Shown here: piece after piece, positions 6,498 to 12,120 of the stretch | How positions within the stretch are numbered: position 1 is the stretch's first letter | Layout of the letters: the number at the start of each line of letters is the position of its first letter | Source of the DNA: Bryobacteraceae bacterium | Lineage (GTDB): Bacteria; Acidobacteriota; Terriglobia; Bryobacterales; Bryobacteraceae | Length of the DNA stretch: 12,120 bases | Direction: 5' to 3' | NCBI GenBank assembly: GCA_947456995.1 | Contig: CANGVB010000045.1 | Location: 1 to 12,120, forward strand | The notes under the pieces: model-generated | What the model saw: the letters and a program-made list of their open reading frames with translations, nothing else | Database searches by the model: none | What the model was told of the DNA's origin: nothing | Position numbers and translations under genes: made by a program

Positions 6498-8774
6498 TTA
6501 GCGCTTTCGCTGCAAGGTGCTGAGCGCGGGCTTTTGTTCCTGGCCATCGACGATGATTTTGTCGTTGTTGGCAAACCAGGTGAGTTGCTTGCCGGTAGTG
6601 CGTCGCTGCTCCACCCCTTTCACCAAATCCACCATTTCCGGCTTGCCGCCTTCGAGCACCAGCTTGCTGTCGGCTGTGTAGAATTCGCCTGTTTCCCCAT
6701 TCCCCTTGCGTACTCGCTGAGCACCTGTTTCGACAATTCTCACAGCACCGTAGGCAAATGCTTTTTCAATCCCGCCCGAGGGCTGCTCATTGAAGCGTTC
6801 ACTATCGTCTTCATCGAGATAGGCTCGCAATTGATTGGATTGCACCTCAAGGCCCGGCCGGCTCATGATCACATTGCTTCGATATTCCACCACCCGGTCT
6901 TTATCGGAATAGAACATTTCCGTAGCTTTGACGTTGGTAAGAATGGCGCCTGTCTTGCGTGCCTGAGCGGACTTTTCGTCCACCATCTGATGGATGATGC
7001 CCCCAAAGGCGCGCAATTGTCCGGCCTTGCGTTCAATGTCGATTCGCGGGGCACGAAGGCGATTCTCGCCCTGCCACATCACTGCATTGCCCTCGTAGCG
7101 AATTTTGCTGTTCGAGTCCCGGGTCTCCATGCGGTCGGCCGTGGCCTGTGTCACCTCATCGCTCTTGCCAGTCTTTGCGTTCTTCTCGGCTTCGCGCGTA
7201 CTCCGCACATTGCCGGTTGCGACAAATTCGCTTGTTTTCTGGTTTAGGACAATCTCGTTGGCGTCGGTGGAGCCAGTGGGGTCCCAGACACGGGCATTTT
7301 GGGTGAGAGTGATTCGATTGGCGGCACTCTCCTGGACGGCGCGATTTGCCTTCGCCCGCTGCTCCCCTTCCTGGTAGCGAAAATCGTTCCACTGTTCGAG
7401 CCGCTGCATTTCCCCTGTTTTGGGATCGAAGCGAGCCTCAAGATCCTTGCTCCAGGTGAGCATGGGTTGCGATCCCTTCTTCGCATTGGCTTCAGGCTCT
7501 GTCCTGGTAGCCACGTTTACGCTGCGAAAGGATTCCATCAGATTGTTGGCCGCGTATTGAATCGTCATGCGCTCGCCTTCCAGATGACGCTTGCGCTGCG
7601 TAGGGCGGTTGGGGAGGAAGTCGAGAGTGCCAGGGGCGTGCACTTGAACTATCTCCATATCCTGGCCGTTCTTACGCATTTTCATCTCGATGCTCTCGCT
7701 GCGCAGAAGCTTGGTTTCTGCCATCGATCCTCCAGCCTTCACAGCCGGAATCGATTCAATGCTCGCCTTGCCGTTGGCCAGCGCCTTATCCAGCAAGGAC
7801 TCTTTTTCTCCCGTAATAAAGAAAAGGTCCATACGCCGGGCAGCAGCGCGGGTCTTTCCGTTGTCTCCGGTGGTGTTGAGTTTTGCATCGTCTTCAGCAA
7901 TCACTTTTTCTACCTGACCGCGTGCGTTGAAGTCGACATTCAGCGTTTTTGCCGCATAGTCCACCTGGCGCTTGGGTGCGCGGTCGAGGCCTTTGGCATC
8001 GATTGCCATCACATGCCGGATCACGCCTTTTTCCAGATTCACTTCGCTGTTGGCCGCGTCGAGCGAGAAATCTTCTTTGCGCATCTTCGACCACGGAGAC
8101 AAATAAACCTTTGATTCCAGCTCCTTGTAGCGCACCTCTTCGCTTTCCACTTCGATTGGCTTCGCCTTAGCGTCCTTCGGCTGCCATTTGAGGAAAGAGG
8201 CATGCATCAGGTGCAACTCATGCGCCTGGGGATCGTATTCTGCGCCGGTGGCGTGGCCGGTGCCCGTTCCACCTTCCTGCTCGAAATTGAACTCCACCCG
8301 GCCCTGGCTAATCATCTTGCCAGTTTTGATTTCGAGACTCGCGCCCTGAGCCTTAATTGCCAGGATCTTGCCGGTTGGAGCACCGTCGGGGGAAACGGCC
8401 ATTTGTACTTCTACTTCACTTTCACTGCTCAGTCGACTTTCGGTGGGGTAGAAGTTCCCCTTGGCCGCCTTCACCAGATCAAAGCTCTTGCCATCAGGGT
8501 GAAAAAGCCGGAGTTCCATCTGGTCGAGCTCCATATAGCCAGGATCCTTTACCTCTCGGTAGTCTTTGGCCCGCAGCTCGGCAACCGTGCGGGTGCCTTC
8601 TGAGGTTCGGTAGACAAAACCCTCAGCTTTGGAATTGAGAGTGCTTGGCAGGGGGGTAGGAGGGGCGGCTGTGTTTCGTTTTTGAACGGCAAGCTGCTGC
8701 TGGTAGCTATACCAGACCAGGCCGGCGATCCCAAGGATGACGGCAAACAGGAAGTAAGGTGCTGCTCGGCGCAT
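6498..8774 (-). CDS. Large LptC/LptA (OstA-like) fusion protein of LPS transport
   Basis: The protein has 758 residues, far longer than LptC (about 190) or LptA (about 185) of E. coli. It has one N-terminal membrane anchor (about 6-24, YFLFAVILGIAGLVWYSY) with arginines before it, so the rest is periplasmic. Residues about 45-215 resemble LptC (VYRTSEGTRTVAELRAKDY and the following beta-strand pattern). Central beta-rich OstA-like segments follow, for example NRITLTQNARVWDPTGSTDA, TADRMETRD and ENRLRAPRIDIE. The last ~150 residues (about 600-745) resemble LptA: VEYRSNVIMSRPGLEVQSNQ, AFAYGAVRIVE, KLVLEGGKPEMVD and LTWFANNDKIIVDG. A single chain could thus span anchor and bridge. Position just before lptB supports the role. 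Exact domain borders are estimates. Confidence 0.85.
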   Translation of the reverse strand: MRRAAPYFLFAVILGIAGLVWYSYQQQLAVQKRNTAAPPTPLPSTLNSKAEGFVYRTSEGTRTVAELRAKDYREVKDPGYMELDQMELRLFHPDGKSFDLVKAAKGNFYPTESRLSSESEVEVQMAVSPDGAPTGKILAIKAQGASLEIKTGKMISQGRVEFNFEQEGGTGTGHATGAEYDPQAHELHLMHASFLKWQPKDAKAKPIEVESEEVRYKELESKVYLSPWSKMRKEDFSLDAANSEVNLEKGVIRHVMAIDAKGLDRAPKRQVDYAAKTLNVDFNARGQVEKVIAEDDAKLNTTGDNGKTRAAARRMDLFFITGEKESLLDKALANGKASIESIPAVKAGGSMAETKLLRSESIEMKMRKNGQDMEIVQVHAPGTLDFLPNRPTQRKRHLEGERMTIQYAANNLMESFRSVNVATRTEPEANAKKGSQPMLTWSKDLEARFDPKTGEMQRLEQWNDFRYQEGEQRAKANRAVQESAANRITLTQNARVWDPTGSTDANEIVLNQKTSEFVATGNVRSTREAEKNAKTGKSDEVTQATADRMETRDSNSKIRYEGNAVMWQGENRLRAPRIDIERKAGQLRAFGGIIHQMVDEKSAQARKTGAILTNVKATEMFYSDKDRVVEYRSNVIMSRPGLEVQSNQLRAYLDEDDSERFNEQPSGGIEKAFAYGAVRIVETGAQRVRKGNGETGEFYTADSKLVLEGGKPEMVDLVKGVEQRRTTGKQLTWFANNDKIIVDGQEQKPALSTLQRKR

Positions 8775-8834
8775 AGCCCAATCTCAGCTTAACAGGTCTC
8801 GTAGCCGGGGCCGAAAAGCCGTTCACAGAAGAAG

Positions 8835-8861
8835 AAAATATTTTTTCCACAGCTTTTTCAA
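8835..8861 (-). promoter_or_regulatory. Possible sigma70-type promoter for the lpt-mot operon
   Basis: On the minus strand TTGAAA (complement of 8856-8861) could be a -35 box and TATTTT (complement of 8835-8840) a -10 box, about 60 bases before the fusion gene's ATG. The spacer is only 15 bases, shorter than ideal. The sequence between them overlaps a DnaA-box-like 9-mer, so it may have another role. Confidence 0.25.
8843..8851 (+). promoter_or_regulatory. DnaA-box-like 9-mer
   Basis: TTTTCCACA fits the relaxed DnaA box TTWTNCACA. A one-mismatch copy, TTTTCAACA, follows at 8855-8863, and an opposite-strand copy lies at 9058-9066. Whether DnaA binds cannot be decided from sequence. Confidence 0.35.
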
Positions 8862-8976
8862 CAGGTTACAGCGATTTTGCCATGCAGGCACTCAGAGTGG
8901 AATGTCGCATTCGTTCAACTGGTCTTGCTGACCTTGTGTCAGGCAACAGGCAATTAAATCAAGAGGTTAGAAGATC

Positions 8977-9015
8977 ATGGAACCAGTTATCATCATCATT
9001 CCGTTTCTGTTCTAA
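8977..9015 (+). CDS. Possible micro-ORF, 12 codons, hydrophobic peptide
   Basis: ATG8977 opens a 12-codon frame, MEPVIIIIPFLF, ending at TAA 9013-9015. AAGAGG at 8961-8966 lies 10 bases before the ATG and is a good Shine-Dalgarno. The peptide is strikingly hydrophobic. It may be a tiny membrane peptide, a leader, the remnant of a small membrane protein gene, or chance. It competes with the ECF-promoter reading of the same bases. Confidence 0.2.
   Translation: MEPVIIIIPFLF
8979..9006 (+). promoter_or_regulatory. Candidate ECF sigma-type promoter upstream of the CHAT-sigma pair
   Basis: GGAACC (8979-8984) and CGTTT (9002-9006) are separated by 17 bases. This resembles the GGAAC / CGT arrangement recognised by many ECF sigma factors. 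It points towards the TPR-CHAT gene, whose start is about 150 bases downstream, and an ECF sigma gene is the second gene of that unit, so autoregulation is possible. It overlaps a micro-ORF. Such short motifs can arise by chance. Confidence 0.35.
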
Positions 9016-9057
9016 GCAAGTTGGATGCAAGCCCTCGCCATCAGTCTGTGATTTTGT

Positions 9058-9066
9058 TGTGGAAAA
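9058..9066 (-). promoter_or_regulatory. DnaA-box-like 9-mer on the minus strand
   Basis: TGTGGAAAA on the plus strand is the complement of TTTTCCACA, the same 9-mer as at 8843-8851 in opposite orientation. It lies about 40 bases before the hairpin upstream of the CHAT gene. Confidence 0.3.
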
Positions 9067-9080
9067 CTCAGGACGATCTC

Positions 9081-9107
9081 TTGGCTAGGGTAAAAGTCTG
9101 ATATATT
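9081..9107 (+). promoter_or_regulatory. Possible sigma70-type promoter for the CHAT gene
   Basis: TTGGCT (9081-9086) and TATATT (9102-9107) could serve as -35 and -10 boxes with a 15-base spacer. Transcription would begin inside or just before the hairpin at 9107-9139. The spacer is short, so the call is weak. Confidence 0.25.
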
Positions 9108-9139
9108 CCTAGAAGTACCGCGTCCCGGTACTTCTAGGA
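9107..9139 (+). promoter_or_regulatory. Perfect 14-bp inverted repeat (operator or 5'-UTR hairpin)
   Basis: The arms TCCTAGAAGTACCG (9107-9120) and CGGTACTTCTAGGA (9126-9139) are exact reverse complements around a 5-base loop (CGTCC). It ends 18 bases before the GTG of the TPR-CHAT gene. No U-run follows, so it is not a classic terminator. As DNA it could be a dimeric-repressor operator; as RNA it would be a strong stem just before the ribosome binding site (AGGA, 9146-9149). The partial copy TACTTCAGG (9150-9158) could pair with the left arm instead and would then cover the start codon. Confidence 0.7.
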
Positions 9140-9157
9140 CTAAGTAGGATACTTCAG

Positions 9158-11626
9158 GTGGCGCTACTGTTTCACTGCATCATCATATTCGTGCTGACCC
9201 TCAGCAGTTGCAAATCAATTGGAACAGCGACTGTGCAGGAAGCACCTGCAAAGCCAGTCGAAAGCTCCGAAAAACTGAACACTATCCGAAAGCAAGCTTA
9301 CCAGTTGGTTGTAAAGCAAGACTTTGAGGGCGCGATTGAGAAATACAAGGCTGCGCGAGAGTTGGCATCGAAGGAAAACAATCCCAAAATGTCAGTGCAG
9401 TTTCTGATTAACGTCGCTGGCTGCTATCAATCCATTTCGGCTTACCAGGAAGCCATGAAGTATTACCAGAGGGCAATACAGGAAGCCAAGCTTAGCAAAT
9501 TAGCTCAACTGGAAAACACAACGGCGCTCAACATGGCAAGCCTCCTTCTTGAATTGGGAGAGGCCCAAAGTGCAGCCGATCTATTAAAACCTTATCCCCT
9601 CGACGGCTCTTCAATGCTGCCCGACGTGCGATTGCACGGCTTTATTATCCAGATGCTCATATTCTCAAAGCTCAATCGGTTGGAAGATGCACGACTGGCC
9701 TTTGAGCGGGCATCGCTTGAAGCGGAGAAGCGACCCTCAGATGAGGTCTCTGCCGCATATCGGGGCCAAATGAAAAAATGGTCTGAAAGTGCAGTGGAGT
9801 TGCGACGAGCCTACGCTTTCGCCATGTACGCTCAGGCGCTCATGGGGATAGAAAAGTTTGAAGAAGCAGAAAAGTACTCGCTGGAAGCTTTTCGTTTGAG
9901 ATCCACCTATCAGGATAGGAATCGTCTGCGCGAAGTACTTCATCTGGCGATGATTCATCGGGCCCGAAAAGATTTCGCAGGTGCATCCCGTCTGCTTCAA
10001 TTAGCGCAAAACCTAGACCCGGGAAATAGAACCCCCATGCTGCTTTTTCTCCTGGATCGTGAGGGGGCGAGAATTGCTTTGGCCCAGGGAAACTTTGATG
10101 ACGCATTGCCCAAGCTTCGCAGCGCTCTATCGAAAGCAAGATCTTGGCGTCTGGAGGTACTTCCTTCGGATTCAGCTTTTTTGAATTTCGAGGCCAATTT
10201 GAGTCACGAGATACAGGATGCGTTCCTCGGTGCGATCGCCCGACCTGACTTTCCGCTTGCTCAGGCGGGGGTAGCAGTGGAATCGTTCTGGTTAGCCGAG
10301 GAGGCACGCTTCGCCAGTATGAGGGCAACGCAGTTTCCAGCTTCAGAATTCTCCAATCGGCTTCCTAGCGAATACTGGTCTACACTTTCAAGATTTCGAA
10401 GACTCCAGGCACTCTCATTCAAAGATAGCGCCAGTACGGTGGAAGAATTGTCGAGCCTTGAGAGCAAACTCAAGGTTATCGAGATGGAAGCAGGCTTGGT
10501 AATTCCACACACTAAGCTGGACGGGGTCCCTCAAGCCAAGGAGTGGACCAGGTCCTTATCGCCCCATGAGGTTGTTTTTTCGTACTACCTGGCAGAACCA
10601 TACTCCCTCGCCTGGACCGCCACCCGGGATGGAATTTCCGTGCGGCGCATCGCATCCCACAAGCAGTTAAGCCGATGGATTAAGGAATTTCGTGATGAAA
10701 TCCAAGATTCATCCCAAAACGGAAACTCTAGTACCGGAATGGAACTTTCTAAGCAATTGTTCGGAGAGGAATTGTACTCCCATCGCACTACCCCATTCTG
10801 GACGATGGTGTTAGATCAAGAGCTTTCGACGCTTCCGATAGCGGCGCTCCCTGCCGACAAGGCAGGTGCGCGCTATCTGATTGAAGACCACAGCCTGCGA
10901 GTTGTGCCTTCGGCACTTTTCCTACAGACAGAAACCAACGCGGCCTGGACACGCCAGGCAGTGGGAATAGGCGACGCGATTTACAATCAGGCGGATCGCC
11001 GATTGAGCCCTATGCAGAATGCTTCTGTCAGTCAGTTGGAGCTAAATCGGCTACCGGCGTCAGCGAAGGAGCTGCAAATCAGCTTGAATGCGATGAAAAG
11101 TCAGGGCTGGCTCACGGTTGAGCATACAGGACAATCGTCAACAGTAGCGACGCTTAGCTCAACCCTAAGCCAGTCTCCAGATATTCTTCACCTTTCCACC
11201 CACTTCGTTCCCCAAGAGGGAAGTCCTCACCTGCTCAATATCGCTTTGAGCCCGGCAAGCGGGCAAGCCGGAACCAGTCTTTTCAGCTCTCTCGACCTGA
11301 ATGCCGTTCGGACAAAAACCAAACTTGTGGTGCTTTCTGGCTGCAGCTCTTCGACGGGAGAAGTCATATCCGGCATCGGTATCAATGGTTTATCCCGGGC
11401 ATTTTTGATCTCTGGGGTAAGTACGGTGTTGGCCACATTATGGCCAACCGAAGACACCGACGGACCTATTTTCCCGATCTTTTATCAAAATCTAATTCAG
11501 CAGAAGTGGAGTCCGAGAGCCGCTGCCGAGTCGCTGCGAGCCGCTCAACTTCAAATGATCCGCCAAGGCGGATGGACCTCAAAACCGTCTTATTGGGCGG
11601 CATATCTCGCAATTTCTAAAGGCTGA
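9158..11626 (+). CDS. TPR-CHAT caspase-like protein, lipoprotein-like N-terminus
   Basis: The protein has 822 residues. The N-terminus is a hydrophobic stretch ending in the lipobox LSSC (Cys18), which suggests export as a lipoprotein, though no basic residue precedes it. Several TPR-like helical repeats follow (about 42-75, 80-150 and 215-330), for example QDFEGAIEKYKAARELA and KFEEAEKYSLEAFRL. The C-terminal CHAT domain (about 530-822) has the separase/caspase-type dyad: His682 in HLSTHF and Cys729 in VVLSGCSSS. The terminal SYWAAYLAISKG is typical of CHAT proteins. It is therefore probably a cysteine peptidase with a protein-interaction arm. GTG9158 is the only in-frame start after the stop at 9110-9112, with AGGA at 9146-9149. 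An ECF sigma gene follows after 3 bp, so they are surely co-expressed. Substrate unknown. Confidence 0.88.
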   Translation: MALLFHCIIIFVLTLSSCKSIGTATVQEAPAKPVESSEKLNTIRKQAYQLVVKQDFEGAIEKYKAARELASKENNPKMSVQFLINVAGCYQSISAYQEAMKYYQRAIQEAKLSKLAQLENTTALNMASLLLELGEAQSAADLLKPYPLDGSSMLPDVRLHGFIIQMLIFSKLNRLEDARLAFERASLEAEKRPSDEVSAAYRGQMKKWSESAVELRRAYAFAMYAQALMGIEKFEEAEKYSLEAFRLRSTYQDRNRLREVLHLAMIHRARKDFAGASRLLQLAQNLDPGNRTPMLLFLLDREGARIALAQGNFDDALPKLRSALSKARSWRLEVLPSDSAFLNFEANLSHEIQDAFLGAIARPDFPLAQAGVAVESFWLAEEARFASMRATQFPASEFSNRLPSEYWSTLSRFRRLQALSFKDSASTVEELSSLESKLKVIEMEAGLVIPHTKLDGVPQAKEWTRSLSPHEVVFSYYLAEPYSLAWTATRDGISVRRIASHKQLSRWIKEFRDEIQDSSQNGNSSTGMELSKQLFGEELYSHRTTPFWTMVLDQELSTLPIAALPADKAGARYLIEDHSLRVVPSALFLQTETNAAWTRQAVGIGDAIYNQADRRLSPMQNASVSQLELNRLPASAKELQISLNAMKSQGWLTVEHTGQSSTVATLSSTLSQSPDILHLSTHFVPQEGSPHLLNIALSPASGQAGTSLFSSLDLNAVRTKTKLVVLSGCSSSTGEVISGIGINGLSRAFLISGVSTVLATLWPTEDTDGPIFPIFYQNLIQQKWSPRAAAESLRAAQLQMIRQGGWTSKPSYWAAYLAISKG

Positions 11627-11629
11627 TTC

Positions 11630-12120
11630 ATGCTAGTCATTCAATCCATTGACGAACCTTCGCGAATTGAGGAAAGGCAGAAAACCCCTGCCAATTCGGA
11701 TTCAGACATTCAGCCGGAAGGCCCAATTGCGCTAGGCCCACCTCCCAACCCGGCTCAGGACATCAACTGGACCGACCTTGTGCAACGAATTCAGGCCAAC
11801 GACCAGCCAGCCCTGGAAGAACTCTACACACTCTTTTCTCGCGGCATCAAATTTCTGATTGTTCGCCAACTCGGGCGGCAGGACATCGATGACCGCGTAC
11901 ACGACACCTTCGTAATCGTTGTGCAGGCAATCCAGCGTGGAGAACTTAGAGACCCGGAGCGGCTGATGGGTTTTGTGCGCACCATTGTGCGCCGGCAAAT
12001 CGCCAGCTTTATCGAAAAGAACTACACCCGACGGCGCGATGAGCTGGATATCGATGGCAATGTAAAGATCGCCGATTCTCACATGAGCCCTGAAGAAGGA
12101 GCGATCCGGTCTCAGAACTC
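11630..12120 (+). CDS. ECF-family RNA polymerase sigma factor (partial, 5' part)
   Basis: ATG11630 opens a frame that runs through the window edge (163 codons seen). AAAGG at 11618-11622, inside the CHAT gene's end, is a well-placed ribosome binding site, and only 3 bases separate the genes. Residues about 46-133 form sigma region 2: DLVQRIQANDQPALEELY, then DIDDRVHDTFVIVVQAI, then GFVRTIVRRQIASFI with the basic run TRRR. The later SPEEGAIR resembles the linker before region 4, which lies outside the window. The first ~45 residues form an acidic, proline-rich extension absent from short ECF factors; it could be a regulatory or protein-binding tail. It would direct RNA polymerase to specific promoters, probably under control of the CHAT protein or an anti-sigma factor further downstream. 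Confidence 0.88.
   Translation, partial: MLVIQSIDEPSRIEERQKTPANSDSDIQPEGPIALGPPPNPAQDINWTDLVQRIQANDQPALEELYTLFSRGIKFLIVRQLGRQDIDDRVHDTFVIVVQAIQRGELRDPERLMGFVRTIVRRQIASFIEKNYTRRRDELDIDGNVKIADSHMSPEEGAIRSQN

Larger units (their letters stand above)
8775..9157. other. Divergent intergenic region (383 bp) between the lpt operon and the CHAT gene
   Basis: This is the only gene-free stretch over 300 bases. It must hold the promoters of both divergent units. It contains an AT-rich core near 8832-8860, DnaA-box-like 9-mers (8843-8851, 8855-8863, 9058-9066), an ECF-style promoter candidate (8979-9006), a 12-codon micro-ORF (8977-9015) and a perfect hairpin (9107-9139). A 68-codon frame at 8882-9088 has no recognisable protein character and was not called. 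Confidence 0.8.

Noticed and set aside
7299..8114. 271-codon plus-strand frame opposite the LptC/LptA fusion
   Set aside because: Shadow of a long gene; the opposite strand carries the coherent LPS-transport domains.
8882..9088. 68-codon frame in the intergenic region
   Set aside because: No ribosome binding site at its ATG, no recognisable features, and it overlaps several candidate regulatory motifs.
9107..9139. Hairpin as an intrinsic terminator
   Set aside because: No U-run follows, and no plus-strand gene ends upstream of it.
8775..12120. Type III-E CRISPR (craspase) locus
   Set aside because: No repeats, spacers or Cas7-11-like sequence occur in the window; only the TPR-CHAT and sigma components resemble that system.

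Overview
The window comes from a moderately GC-rich diderm bacterium. It carries LPS-export genes (lptB and a fused lptC/lptA-like gene), proton-type flagellar stator genes, lipobox lipoproteins and an ECF sigma factor paired with a TPR-CHAT protein. The protein style, above all the large LptC/LptA fusion and the CHAT-sigma pairing, suggests Acidobacteriota, perhaps a Solibacter/Bryobacter-like lineage. That is an inference from recognition, not from a database search.

Block 1 (1-3876, plus strand) starts with the last codons of an unidentified gene. It overlaps a CitE/HpcH-like (DUF6986-like) aldolase-family gene, which in turn overlaps by 4 bp an exported NUP-family purine nucleoside protein. 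These look like a translationally coupled nucleoside/purine salvage or catabolism cluster. A solitary OpuAC-type osmolyte-binding lipoprotein follows, with no permease or ATPase beside it, and then a SAM methyltransferase with a C-terminal zinc-ribbon-like segment.

Block 2 (3886-8774, minus strand) is convergent with block 1 and is probably one transcription unit. In transcription order it holds the lptC/lptA fusion, lptB, motA and motB. LPS transport genes are thus followed directly by the flagellar stator pair. MotB has a histidine/lysine/aspartate-rich tail.

Block 3 (8775-12120, plus strand) starts with a 383-bp divergent intergenic region. This holds DnaA-box-like 9-mers, an ECF-style promoter candidate and a perfect 14-bp hairpin just before the next gene. 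That gene encodes a TPR-CHAT caspase-like protein of 822 residues with a lipoprotein-like N-terminus and an apparent His682/Cys729 dyad. Three bases after its stop comes an ECF sigma factor that runs off the window edge. A TPR-CHAT peptidase tightly coupled to an ECF sigma factor recalls the logic of the type III-E CRISPR craspase (Csx29, Csx30, RpoE), but no CRISPR component is visible here. This pair and its leader are the most interesting part of the window.

No tRNA, rRNA, CRISPR array, insertion sequence or clear intrinsic terminator was found.
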